This document shows, one piece after another, positions 1 through 6,514 of a DNA stretch of 64,000 nucleotides. This DNA is from a virus, in the IMG/VR virus record IMGVR_UViG_3300032315_001604, positions 1 through 64,000 of that record. The stretch is one strand, 5' to 3'. The position numbers were made by a program, and so were the translations under genes. Positions within the stretch are counted from its first letter, which is position 1, and each line of letters starts with the position of its first letter. Below the pieces are notes generated by a model that did not search any database, had not been told where the DNA came from, and worked only from the letters and a program-made list of their open reading frames with translations.

Positions 1-3
1 AAA

Positions 4-33
4 CCCTCACGGAGAAATCCGTGGGGGTTTTTT
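4..33 (+). terminator. Rho-independent terminator
   Basis: A 10-bp GC-rich stem (CCCTCACGGA / TCCGTGGGGG) closes on a GAAA loop and is followed by six T. It ends a gene lying before the window. An almost identical copy lies at 455-484. Confidence 0.9.
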
Positions 34-70
34 ATTTCACACAGAACTCTCTCACCTGCAACAACTTATT

Positions 71-99
71 AGAAGATTCCATGAGTCTTGTAATCTTCT
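71..99. repeat. AGAAGATT inverted repeat, copy 1
   Basis: AGAAGATT (71-78) and AATCTTCT (92-99) form perfect 8-bp arms around a 13-base centre. The repeat lies 28 bases before the -35 box of the next promoter. Copies 3 and 4 sit at nearly the same distance from their promoters, which suggests an operator or activator site. Confidence 0.8.
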
Positions 100-127
100 G
101 AAGTCCCAAAATTCAGGAAAAAAACTA

Positions 128-155
128 TTGACTGCGGAAGTCTTTGGTATATCTT
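128..155 (+). promoter_or_regulatory. Sigma70-like promoter
   Basis: TTGACT (128-133), a 16-base spacer and TATCTT (150-155) stand 10 bases before the ATG at 166. Transcription should start within a few bases of that ATG, giving an almost leaderless mRNA. Confidence 0.75.
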
Positions 156-165
156 GAGCCTCGTT

Positions 166-429
166 ATGAAAAAAACAACTGAACAACTAATCCTCGTCAT
201 CGGCGTAGCCATCTCATCATCCATTCTGACTGTTTTGGTCGGATTCGTGTGTATGATGTTCTACGTCATCCAACCCTATCAGAAGGAAGCCGTAGATCGT
301 GGCTTTGCTTCTTGGGATGTCGTGGACAATGCGACAGGCTCAACCAAGTTTTCTTGGAACGTGCTTGCCGAATCCCTTCATCCTGCCAACTCCGACATTC
401 TCGGAGAATTGGAAAAGCCTTTAGAGTAG
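166..429 (+). CDS. Small single-pass membrane protein
   Basis: The 87-residue product has one hydrophobic segment at about residues 8-33 and a hydrophilic C-terminal part. That part carries the pattern QKEAVDRGFASWDVV...GSTKFSW. The same pattern (QKEAVKAGVAEWVAD...AKFQF) occurs in the protein at 25866, so the two are related small phage membrane proteins of unknown role. An upstream TTG at 154 is in frame but overlaps the -10 box; the ATG at 166 is preferred. Base composition is richer in GC than most of the window. The gene sits alone between its own promoter and terminator, which fits strong independent early expression. Confidence 0.85.
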   Translation: MKKTTEQLILVIGVAISSSILTVLVGFVCMMFYVIQPYQKEAVDRGFASWDVVDNATGSTKFSWNVLAESLHPANSDILGELEKPLE

Positions 430-454
430 GGTTCTTAACATAACACAAACCAAA

Positions 455-484
455 CCCTCACGGAGAAATCCGTGGGGGTTTTTT
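455..484 (+). terminator. Rho-independent terminator
   Basis: The same GAAA-capped stem as at 4-33 is followed by a T run. It ends the gene at 166-429. Confidence 0.9.
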
Positions 485-518
485 CTTGCTCGAATTCAAA
501 CCCGTATTCTCGAGCCAT

Positions 519-547
519 AGAAGATTGCAAGAATCAAATAATCTTCT
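519..547. repeat. AGAAGATT inverted repeat, copy 2
   Basis: AGAAGATT (519-526) and AATCTTCT (540-547) are perfect arms. A further half copy lies at 615-622. This copy is farther from its promoter than the other three. Confidence 0.75.
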
Positions 548-702
548 AAGCCTCGATCTCGAACCTGCTCGAACTCGATGTCGAACATTCCGAAGAGTCT
601 CGAACCAACCCTTTAGAAGATTGCAAGATTCATCAAACATTTTCCCCCAATCCTGTCAAGTGTTTTCGTCAAAAAAAAGTTTTGAAAAAGTGAAAGATTC
701 CC

Positions 703-730
703 TTGCACCTCTCTCCCCTCATGCTATGCT
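703..730 (+). promoter_or_regulatory. Sigma70-like promoter
   Basis: TTGCAC (703-708), a 16-base spacer and TATGCT (725-730) lie just before the ATG at 735. Confidence 0.65.
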
Positions 731-734
731 TTCC

Positions 735-1265
735 ATGTTGTCAGAAGGCAACAAGGTCGGAACCGAACCTGTTAAACAAATCGGAACTGGCGAAAATCCA
801 GAAAGCAAAGTGAACATCGAAGAAATCAAAGCAAAGCTCAAAACCAAGAAAGGCGCGAACCTCTCCGTGGTCTTTGATCGTCAACTCAAGACTCGTAAAG
901 GAGTCATGGAAGCCGTCACCAAAGTTACTCGCATCGTTGCGCGTGGCGGGGTGGAATACGACAACCTTGGCATCGTCCAAGAAAAACGCGAGAACGGCGA
1001 ACTCCCCTCGGAGAACGCTGGACTCCCTTGGGGTGAGTGGGTGGAGTTTCCCCTTCACATCCGCCACAAGGACATGGACTATGCTCGCTTCTACCCTGCA
1101 AGCGGCATCGGCTTCAAGCCCCAAGTCTCCTACTTCCTCGACGGAGTGGAAGTCTCCAAGGATCAAGTGCAACCTCTCTGCCTCGCCTCGGAGTTTCCGA
1201 AGCGTGACGAAGAACCGCTTTGCTTCACGATCAAGGCGCACAATGTCGCCATGATCCGCGACTGA
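735..1265 (+). CDS. Early-type protein of unknown function
   Basis: The product is about 176 residues and soluble, with a lysine-rich N-terminal third (around SKVNIEEIKAKLKTKKGA) and a compact remainder containing WGEWVEFPLHIRHKDMDYARFYP. I recognise no family. The start is uncertain. ATG 735 begins only four bases after the -10 box, so a leaderless message could begin at or inside it; TTG 738 is an alternative. Frames reaching back to 486 cross the promoter and repeats and are not credible. It is GC-richer than the main genome and ends in its own terminator, like its neighbours. Confidence 0.75.
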   Translation: MLSEGNKVGTEPVKQIGTGENPESKVNIEEIKAKLKTKKGANLSVVFDRQLKTRKGVMEAVTKVTRIVARGGVEYDNLGIVQEKRENGELPSENAGLPWGEWVEFPLHIRHKDMDYARFYPASGIGFKPQVSYFLDGVEVSKDQVQPLCLASEFPKRDEEPLCFTIKAHNVAMIRD

Positions 1266-1288
1266 AGATTCTTCCAATCTTCTAACAG

Positions 1289-1320
1289 CCCCGATCATCG
1301 AAAGGTGGTCGGGGTTTTTT
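1289..1320 (+). terminator. Rho-independent terminator
   Basis: An 11-bp stem (CCCCGATCATC / GGTGGTCGGGG, with G-U pairs) and GAAA loop are followed by six T, ending the gene at 735-1265. Confidence 0.9.
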
Positions 1321-1363
1321 GCATCTTGCCATCTTCTAAAACCCTCACCTGCAACGACTTATT

Positions 1364-1392
1364 AGAAGATTTCATGAATCAAACAATCTTCT
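1364..1392. repeat. AGAAGATT inverted repeat, copy 3
   Basis: Arms at 1364-1371 and 1385-1392 are perfect and lie 30 bases before the -35 box at 1423. The preceding CTCACCTGCAACGACTTATT closely matches the sequence before copy 1. Confidence 0.8.
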
Positions 1393-1422
1393 AAGCCTCG
1401 ATAAATCAGGAAAAATATTCCC

Positions 1423-1450
1423 TTGACTCTCCCATCAGACTCTTTATCTT
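1423..1450 (+). promoter_or_regulatory. Sigma70-like promoter
   Basis: TTGACT (1423-1428), a 16-base spacer and TATCTT (1445-1450) lie 10 bases before ATG 1461. It has the same layout as the promoter at 128-155. Confidence 0.8.
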
Positions 1451-1460
1451 CTCCCTCGTT

Positions 1461-1826
1461 ATGAACACCACACCATCAACACTCAAACTGGCAGACCTCC
1501 AAGCCATTGCTGACCTCACAGCAAAGTTTCTCGGTCTGTCCTATAAGCCAAAGGCAGTCATCAAAGACACACGCAGGGGCAAAGCCTACACCCACAAGGG
1601 ATGGTTCTCCATTCCCCAATGGGCATGGCAACGTGGGGATCGCTACGTCACCTACTACACAGTCCACGAAGTCTGTCACTTCTATGCTGGTGGCATCAAT
1701 CACGGAAGTCTCTTCAAGAAGGTAGAGGATCGTGCTATGGCCTACTGGGGAATCTATCTGGAACGCAAGAAGGTCTACCCCAAACGAATCTTCGATGGCC
1801 CTTGCAAGAACGATACCATCTTCTAA
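1461..1826 (+). CDS. Small zincin-like metallopeptidase
   Basis: The 121-residue protein contains HEVCHFYAGGINHGSLFKK. This is an HExxH zinc motif followed by a third histidine and an FKK segment, the layout seen in YgjP/SprT-type zincin domains. It is small enough to be little more than the catalytic core. Three more small HExxH proteins occur at 24195, 47004 and 52097. Substrate and role are unknown; cleavage of a host protein early in infection is only a guess. The promoter and terminator are private to this gene. Confidence 0.8.
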   Translation: MNTTPSTLKLADLQAIADLTAKFLGLSYKPKAVIKDTRRGKAYTHKGWFSIPQWAWQRGDRYVTYYTVHEVCHFYAGGINHGSLFKKVEDRAMAYWGIYLERKKVYPKRIFDGPCKNDTIF

Positions 1827-1843
1827 TCTTTGTGTGTGGGGAA

Positions 1844-1875
1844 CCCCATCATCCGAAAGGGTGGTGGGGTTTTTC
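1844..1875 (+). terminator. Rho-independent terminator
   Basis: CCCCATCATCC, GAAA loop and GGGTGGTGGGG are followed by T-rich sequence, ending the gene at 1461-1826. Confidence 0.9.
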
Positions 1876-1911
1876 TTTTGTCCAGAACTCTCTCACCTGC
1901 ACGGATCAATT

Positions 1912-1940
1912 AGAAGATTCAATGAGTCAAGCCATCTTCT
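1912..1940. repeat. AGAAGATT inverted repeat, copy 4
   Basis: AGAAGATT (1912-1919) pairs with ATCTTCT (1934-1940). It lies 28 bases before the -35 box at 1969. Confidence 0.75.
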
Positions 1941-1968
1941 AAGCCTGAAAGTATTTTGAAAAAAACTA

Positions 1969-1996
1969 TTGACCTCTCCATCAGACCTGATAATTT
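1969..1996 (+). promoter_or_regulatory. Sigma70-like promoter
   Basis: TTGACC (1969-1974), a 16-base spacer and TAATTT (1991-1996) lie 10 bases before ATG 2007. Confidence 0.7.
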
Positions 1997-2006
1997 TATC
2001 ACCGTT

Positions 2007-2237
2007 ATGAACAAACACACATTCAAACGTGGACGAGGCAGCAACCCTGCTTCCAAAAACAACCTCAAACTCGGAGCCGCCTCACGCAACTGGTGGGTCT
2101 ATGAGCGTGGTGCTGGCATCGGTTGGACTCCAGTATTCGGCCCTTACTTCCAGAAGAAAGCTATGGAGATCGCATCCTCCCTTGAAGCCACCAACCAAGA
2201 CAAATCCAACCCCATCTACACAGCAGCAACAATCTAA
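2007..2237 (+). CDS. Small basic protein, first of a three-gene cassette
   Basis: The 76-residue product begins MNKHTFKRGRG and contains NWWVYERGAGIGWTP. No family is recognised. ATG 2007 is chosen because it lies 10 bases after the -10 box, exactly as at 166 and 1461; an in-frame TTG at 1956 overlaps the promoter. It heads a short operon with 2246-2419 and 2424-2624. Its MN.xTFKR opening resembles that of the third gene (MNRNITFKRKG), which hints at a short duplication. Confidence 0.75.
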   Translation: MNKHTFKRGRGSNPASKNNLKLGAASRNWWVYERGAGIGWTPVFGPYFQKKAMEIASSLEATNQDKSNPIYTAATI

Positions 2238-2245
2238 CCACTACC

Positions 2246-2419
2246 ATGAACCAATACATCGCCTACAACAAACTCACAGGTCTTTACTGGCAAGTCGGTA
2301 AAGGCTTCACCACAAGCAAGTGTGCAGCCACCTTACTGTCACCTGCTGAACTGGCAGTCCTTAACTATACCTACGATAACGTCTCTCACGAAATCGTTGC
2401 CCTCCGTCTTGTCTACTAA
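2246..2419 (+). CDS. Very small protein, second gene of cassette
   Basis: A 57-residue frame (MNQYIAYNKLTGLYWQVGKG...) is closed by TAA at 2417-2419. It is supported by tight spacing: 8 bases after the previous stop, 4 bases before the next ATG, and the shared CTACCATGAAC / ATACCATGAAC start context. The composition matches its neighbours. The function is unknown; the YNKLTGLYW opening suggests a small beta-rich fold. Confidence 0.7.
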   Translation: MNQYIAYNKLTGLYWQVGKGFTTSKCAATLLSPAELAVLNYTYDNVSHEIVALRLVY

Positions 2420-2423
2420 TACC

Positions 2424-2624
2424 ATGAACAGAAACATTACCTTCAAACGTAAAGGAGTCACCTTCAGAGTCGAAGAATTCTTTGAGGACACCACACCCAA
2501 CATCAATGTCTGGGTCTTGAACAAGGAAGGGAACCATTGGGATTGGAAGATGCTAACCACTTGGGACTACGAGAAAGTTGTCCGTGCTTTGAAGAGTAAA
2601 GGAATGGACTACTTCAAAGACTGA
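2424..2624 (+). CDS. Small protein, last gene of cassette
   Basis: The 66-residue product begins MNRNITFKRKGVTFRVEEFF and ends in a charged helix (YEKVVRALKSKGMDYFKD). ATG 2424 is four bases after the previous stop; an earlier in-frame start at 2322 would overlap the preceding gene fully. No known domain is recognised. A strong terminator follows at 2648. Confidence 0.75.
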   Translation: MNRNITFKRKGVTFRVEEFFEDTTPNINVWVLNKEGNHWDWKMLTTWDYEKVVRALKSKGMDYFKD

Positions 2625-2647
2625 TCGATCTCAACCTCGATGTCTAA

Positions 2648-2677
2648 CCCACCGCTGGAAACGGCGGTGGGTTTTTT
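2648..2677 (+). terminator. Rho-independent terminator
   Basis: CCCACCGC and GCGGTGGG form the stem and six T follow. It closes the GC-richer early block. Confidence 0.9.
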
Positions 2678-2744
2678 CGTGTCTGTGTTTATATAAACAT
2701 GTCATCTTCTAAAACCGTTATGACACGACACACAGTAAATTTTT

Positions 2745-2773
2745 CAGCATGTGTTTATGACAGACCCATGCTG
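2745..2773. repeat. CAGCATG inverted repeat
   Basis: CAGCATG (2745-2751) and CATGCTG (2767-2773) are perfect 7-bp arms in the non-coding gap after the early block. No T run follows, so an operator or RNA hairpin is more likely than a terminator. Confidence 0.5.
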
Positions 2774-2837
2774 TGAAAATATGCCTATAGGAACCTTAGA
2801 AGATTAGAAGCTTCATGGGGCAATGCCCCCTACCCTA

Positions 2838-2865
2838 TATAGGTATAGGTATAGGTATAGGTATA
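2838..2865. repeat. TATAGG tandem repeat
   Basis: Four perfect TATAGG units (2838-2861) plus a partial fifth lie just beyond the 3' end of the minus-strand methyltransferase. Confidence 0.8.
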
Positions 2866-2895
2866 CAGTCTTTTACTTGAATCTTTCCTTACCCT

Positions 2896-3564
2896 TTAAT
2901 TTTTTGTAATAGGGTTTCTGTAAACAGTTTGGCCTTTTTCGAATACTATGATACTATCGTAGAAGCTGATGGAAGTTGTGTTATTTCCTGACTCTGTTTC
3001 TTGATAACCGCTTCTTGTTCCTCTGTTAATTCCATCTGGATCTATATTAGCCGTCTTTGCATTGATTTGGTCTATATAGTCCTTTGCATACTCTGTAAAG
3101 GATTTTTGATAATCTCCTGAGAATTCTTTCCAATATGAGGTATGGGTATCTTCCACGGCATAGATTCCTAGAGTAGAGAGTTTTGGATAGAGATATTCGA
3201 AGGTTTTGATCTGGTGGCTCCATTGGTGACTTCCGTCATCCAAAACGATAGTGGGTATACCGAATTCGTCTATGATACTCTGTAAGAAGTTTGGATCCGA
3301 TTGATCGCCTATTCTCACGGAAATTTCTCCATCATCGAATCTTTTGCAGTTTCCATTTATATCCACTCCGACGATTTTGGTATAGGGACCGAAATAGTTT
3401 TTCCACATTTGCAAGGAACCTCCGTTATTGACTCCTATTTCCAGAAAGAGAAAGGATTTGTTTACTAGATGGGAGAAATGTTTTTCATAGGTTGGCAGAT
3501 ACCAAGGCCATTTGCACATTTCGTTTCCCTTGTGATTATTAAATTGATTCCAGAGTGACATCAT
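2896..3564 (-). CDS. Class I SAM-dependent methyltransferase
   Basis: The 222-residue product shows a Rossmann SAM-binding motif, FLEIGVNNGGSLQMW, then VGVDING, and an acidic strand-4 segment IVLDDGSHQWSHQ. This layout is typical of sugar or secondary-metabolite O-methyltransferases and of phage methyltransferases associated with glycans. The substrate is not readable from sequence. Two adjacent Met codons (3564, 3561) could start it. It is on the opposite strand to its neighbours and much AT-richer than the early block next to it. A second, unrelated-looking methyltransferase lies at 29104. Confidence 0.85.
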   Translation of the reverse strand: MMSLWNQFNNHKGNEMCKWPWYLPTYEKHFSHLVNKSFLFLEIGVNNGGSLQMWKNYFGPYTKIVGVDINGNCKRFDDGEISVRIGDQSDPNFLQSIIDEFGIPTIVLDDGSHQWSHQIKTFEYLYPKLSTLGIYAVEDTHTSYWKEFSGDYQKSFTEYAKDYIDQINAKTANIDPDGINRGTRSGYQETESGNNTTSISFYDSIIVFEKGQTVYRNPITKN

Positions 3565-3607
3565 ATTATATTAGATATTTTTCAGAGAAAGTCAATAAAT
3601 ACTGATA

Positions 3608-4003
3608 ATGAAGTTTTCCGATTATATGAGTTCTAATTTTGAAGGTGCAGGTTTTTTGTTTGTGACATTGGATGATAAAATTCTGATGTTACAGAAGCCG
3701 AACAAGAAGTGGAGTCTGGTTGGAGGGCATAGTGAGAAGGGGGAATCTCCTTTGGAGACTGCTCAGAGGGAATGTAAGGAAGAAATTGGTTTTTTACCTT
3801 CAGGTAAAATTTTTAAAAATATCAAATATAAAAAAGCCGAATCGGATTGTTATTCTTTTGTCCAAAGGGTTGATTCGAAATTCAAACCTCGTTTATCATC
3901 GGAACATATTGACTATAAATGGATACCTTTCAAAAAAATTAACAAGTATGTTATATCCAAAGCAGTTCGTGACTTGCTTCCTCATCTGAAAGGAATGTTT
4001 TAA
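3608..4003 (+). CDS. Nudix hydrolase
   Basis: The 131-residue protein has a complete Nudix box at about residues 40-62 (GGHSEKGESPLETAQ then RECKEEIGF), fitting Gx5Ex7REUxEExGU. Such enzymes cleave nucleoside diphosphates linked to another group: damaged nucleotides, ADP-ribose or RNA caps. Specificity cannot be read here. The N-terminus MKFSDYM resembles the short leader found on several neighbouring proteins. A TAAATA box lies just before the start. It is followed 12 bases later by the kinase-like gene. Confidence 0.9.
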   Translation: MKFSDYMSSNFEGAGFLFVTLDDKILMLQKPNKKWSLVGGHSEKGESPLETAQRECKEEIGFLPSGKIFKNIKYKKAESDCYSFVQRVDSKFKPRLSSEHIDYKWIPFKKINKYVISKAVRDLLPHLKGMF

Positions 4004-4015
4004 AATAAATAGTAT

Positions 4016-4645
4016 ATGGCAACTTTTTCTGAATATTTGTTTGAAGAATATCCCCAAAATTTTTCTTTTGGGGAATTCAATGCTATCAAGTCCTATAACG
4101 GAAAATTGAAGTATGCCAACGAAAGATTGAAAAAACTTTCTTCTGGAAGTTCCAGAGTTGTTTATCAAGTTGATGATCAGAAGGTTTTGAAGATTGCCAA
4201 AAACAAAAAAGGATTGGCTCAAAACGAATCGGAAGCCGATTGGTCAAAAGATGCTTACGATGTCACTGCCAAAGTTTTTGAAAACAGTCCAGAATATTTC
4301 TGGGTCGAAATGGAATTTGCCAAAAAGTTGATACCGACAAGATTCAAACAATTGGTCGGATTTTCCATTCAAGATATGCAAACCGCGATGCGAGCATTGA
4401 AAGATCGTATGCGTCCCTCACGCTTTGGCACAACCAAACTTTCCCCTGACCTTGAAAAGCAATTATATGAAAATGAATTTTATCTGGACATGGAAAGATT
4501 TGTCGCAGATTATGATATGGAAACTGGAGATTTCGGAAGATTAAATTCTTATGGAGAAGTAATTCGAGACGGACAGCCAAAAGTTGTTTTGGTTGATTTT
4601 GGAGTGACCAACCAAGTATGGAACGATTATTACAAAGTTTCTTAA
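4016..4645 (+). CDS. Protein-kinase-like fold protein
   Basis: In this 209-residue protein the segment GSSRVVYQVDDQKVLKIAKN resembles a glycine loop followed by the VAIK lysine, and VVLVDFGVT near the C-terminus matches the DFG metal-binding motif. No clear HRD catalytic loop is visible; RLNSYGEVIRDG occupies that position. It could therefore be a divergent kinase or a pseudokinase. The start MATFSEYLFEEY looks like the capsid-targeting type of leader seen on other genes here, so it may be carried in the head. A TAAATA late-type box precedes the ATG. Confidence 0.65.
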   Translation: MATFSEYLFEEYPQNFSFGEFNAIKSYNGKLKYANERLKKLSSGSSRVVYQVDDQKVLKIAKNKKGLAQNESEADWSKDAYDVTAKVFENSPEYFWVEMEFAKKLIPTRFKQLVGFSIQDMQTAMRALKDRMRPSRFGTTKLSPDLEKQLYENEFYLDMERFVADYDMETGDFGRLNSYGEVIRDGQPKVVLVDFGVTNQVWNDYYKVS

Positions 4646-4677
4646 AAAAAATTGTAAATTTTTGTTTCTTAAAGAGA

Positions 4678-4685
4678 TATAAATA
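4678..4685 (+). promoter_or_regulatory. T4-late-like promoter box
   Basis: TATAAATA is a perfect match to the T4 late promoter consensus. It lies 16 bases before ATG 4702. Confidence 0.7.
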
Positions 4686-4701
4686 TAATAGAAGTAGTAT
4701 T

Positions 4702-4947
4702 ATGCCAAAAAAGAAAATAGATTATAACAAAAGAATGATGTTCAAAGAGAACGAGAAAAAAAGAAAAAGAAAAGAAAATCTCGTTATCAAAAACGTGGTC
4801 ATCAAAGAAATTTTCGATGAGACAGGAGAGGTTGTAGAAAATACGACTATTCAATTTTCATTCGATGGCATTCTTATCAATTTAAGTGTGGCTGCTGCTA
4901 TTAAAATGAATGTGGAGCTTACCAAGATTTTAAATATAAAACAATGA
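4702..4947 (+). CDS. Small basic protein of unknown function
   Basis: The 81-residue product has a lysine-rich N-terminal half (MPKKKIDYNKRMMFKENEKK) and a C-terminal half rich in beta-type residues (TIQFSFDGILINLS). ATG 4702 is chosen because it follows the late-type box; frames from 4618 overlap the previous gene. Its TGA overlaps the next ATG (ATGA), indicating coupled translation. Confidence 0.75.
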   Translation: MPKKKIDYNKRMMFKENEKKRKRKENLVIKNVVIKEIFDETGEVVENTTIQFSFDGILINLSVAAAIKMNVELTKILNIKQ

Positions 4948-5105
4948 AACAAACCTTTAAAGAATATCTTTTGGAAAAGAAGAAAAGAAAATCCAAGAAA
5001 AAGAAGAAAACAAAATCCAAAAAAGTTTTTGGCGGTTTCTGGTGGGGTGCAGGTTATCCTTATTTTGATGGTGGGGGTGATGGAGATGGAGGAGGAGAAG
5101 GGTAA
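4944..5105 (+). CDS. Small virion-type peptide with capsid-targeting-like leader
   Basis: The 53-residue product begins MKQTFKEYLLEKKK, close in form to the T4 internal-protein leader (MKTYQEFIAE), with a possible LxE prohead-protease site. A lysine-rich run follows, then an aromatic and glycine-rich tail (GGFWWGAGYPYFDGGG). An internal head protein or a membrane-active peptide is plausible. It overlaps the previous stop by 4 bases. Confidence 0.7.
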   Translation: MKQTFKEYLLEKKKRKSKKKKKTKSKKVFGGFWWGAGYPYFDGGGDGDGGGEG

Positions 5106-5115
5106 TTAATATAAT

Positions 5116-5625
5116 ATGAAAAACAAAGATCACATACTTTTGGAACAGCTTTATTCGAAAGTTAAACCTTCTAATATTTTGAATGAAGAGATGATTCCTA
5201 CCAAAGACTATTTTGTCGCAAAAATGGAATCGGAAAGAAGTATTAATGTGTATGATGTTGGAAATGAAGCTAAAGGTTTGTTTTTAAGTGTTAAAGAAAA
5301 AGTTTTGAATTTTTCTTATAAGTTGGAATTTGATTATGCTTCATGGGGAATCGAAGGATTTAGAATGGCAGCATCTATGCTTTCTCCTTTTACTATTGTT
5401 ATCGCAGATGACTATTCACAAGAAGATTTTTCCGAGCAACAAGAAATTATAAAATTTACAAAAAATTTAGACACAGGACTTTTTAAAGTTGATAATCTTG
5501 TGTTAGAAGAAGGTAAATCATTATCTCCTACAATGATCGATCTTTGGGTTAGAAAAGTTGGAGACAAGTGGGAACTCGTAGAAGAAAAGTGTGAAGTAAG
5601 TTTTATCAGACCTGATATCTATTGA
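5116..5625 (+). CDS. Putative internal head protein
   Basis: The 169-residue product begins MKNKDHILLEQLYSKV, matching MKSKDQILLENIY (30964, minus) and MRSRDEILLAEAY (54752). This shared leader suggests head targeting. The rest (residues 45-165) is a mixed alpha/beta region with no recognised fold. ILLE fits the (I/L)xE cleavage pattern of T4-type prohead proteases. Confidence 0.75.
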   Translation: MKNKDHILLEQLYSKVKPSNILNEEMIPTKDYFVAKMESERSINVYDVGNEAKGLFLSVKEKVLNFSYKLEFDYASWGIEGFRMAASMLSPFTIVIADDYSQEDFSEQQEIIKFTKNLDTGLFKVDNLVLEEGKSLSPTMIDLWVRKVGDKWELVEEKCEVSFIRPDIY

Positions 5626-5649
5626 TTTTATTCTTTTTCTTGTTAGTAT
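5622..5649 (+). promoter_or_regulatory. Sigma70-like promoter
   Basis: TTGATT (5622-5627), a 16-base spacer and TAGTAT (5644-5649) lie 8 bases before ATG 5658. Confidence 0.65.
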
Positions 5650-5657
5650 ATTGATAC

Positions 5658-5801
5658 ATGAGCGCAGGAAAAGGCGATAAACCAAGAAACTGTTTTAGCA
5701 AAGATTTCAAAAGCAATTTTGATCAAATCAAATGGGAAAAAAAAGACCCATCAAAAAAAGTTGTAAAGAAAAAAGGTAAAACTATTTTTTACTTTAAATA
5801 A
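5658..5801 (+). CDS. Conserved small phage protein (GKGDKPRNCFS type)
   Basis: The 47-residue protein begins MSAGKGDKPRNCFSKDFKSN. The KGDKPRNCFS...F..N(F/Y)D.I.W pattern is widespread among phage small proteins; no function is established that I know of. Its 3' end overlaps the convergent nucleotidyltransferase gene by 13 bases. It has its own promoter. Confidence 0.8.
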   Translation: MSAGKGDKPRNCFSKDFKSNFDQIKWEKKDPSKKVVKKKGKTIFYFK

Positions 5802-6472
5802 AATCGAAAACTTTCCAAAGATAAAGTTTTATCTTCTACTTCAGATTTGTAAGCATATAATTTTTCTATATAGCCGTCATGTCGTAATTTTTTAAAAACC
5901 AAATTACCAACAGAATATTCTCCTTCTTTTTCCAAACCATCTACACGTAATTTTTTAATTTGATCTCTAATATTTTTTAAAGTTTCGATTCCTTCTTTAT
6001 TGGAAATCGCAGAATCTATTTTGGTTTCTATATCATTAGCCAAACTTGAAACTACAGGATCATCCATTTGTCTTTTGGCTTTTTTAGGAAAAGCTATCCA
6101 TTTGTTTTGAAGAATATCATACACTCCTTTATCTTTTAACAAATTTTCTTTATCTTTTAAATTGACTTCGACTTTATATCCCTTAATATAAATCTCATGA
6201 TCTTTGTTGAATATTTTGCTTTTGGAATCAAAATAATCATAAGAAGTATCCAAACAACCTTTATCTAAAACATTCACAATAATATGCAAATCAAAATCGC
6301 TAGTTGGTCGCCACTGATAAGAGGCCAAAGAACCAGTAAGAAGAACATTTTTAATTTCTACTGGAGTTTCGATTCCTTTTAAAAAAATTTTTGAAATCTG
6401 TAACAATTTTTCGCGTATTTCTTCACGAAGATTATTTTTATCATCCCATACTTTTGAGTTTAATTTGTTCAT
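5789..6472 (-). CDS. Nucleotidyltransferase-fold protein
   Basis: The 227-residue protein has a polymerase-beta-type motif, LLTGSLASYQWRPTSDFDLH, with the GS and DxD positions intact (SDFDLHIIV). Families with this motif transfer NMP to proteins, antibiotics or RNA ends. The rest is helical and lysine-rich. It is the only minus-strand gene between 3.6 and 16.4 kb. The substrate is unknown. Confidence 0.8.
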   Translation of the reverse strand: MNKLNSKVWDDKNNLREEIREKLLQISKIFLKGIETPVEIKNVLLTGSLASYQWRPTSDFDLHIIVNVLDKGCLDTSYDYFDSKSKIFNKDHEIYIKGYKVEVNLKDKENLLKDKGVYDILQNKWIAFPKKAKRQMDDPVVSSLANDIETKIDSAISNKEGIETLKNIRDQIKKLRVDGLEKEGEYSVGNLVFKKLRHDGYIEKLYAYKSEVEDKTLSLESFRFYLK

Positions 6473-6514
6473 TTGTTATTCTTCTATTGTAATTAGTTAA
6501 GAATATTTATTAAA

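Larger units (their letters stand above)
430..734. other. Non-coding spacer of early cassette
   Basis: No supported gene lies here, although an open frame runs through from 486. It holds a terminator (455-484), an inverted repeat (519-547), a half repeat (615-622), a TCGA-rich stretch (489-604) and the promoter for the next gene (703-730). Confidence 0.7.

Noticed and set aside
486-734. Longer version of the second early gene starting at 486
   Set aside because: The extension runs through the inverted repeat, TCGA cluster and promoter, and its residues are not protein-like.
741-1298. Long minus-strand open frame opposite the second early gene
   Set aside because: It mirrors the codon structure of the plus-strand gene, includes the terminator hairpin and has no promoter or start signal.
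2720-2776. Short frame MTRHTVNFSACVYDRPML after a CCGTTATG context
   Set aside because: Only 18 codons, no convincing -35/-10 pair, and it contains the CAGCATG inverted repeat; too weak to call.
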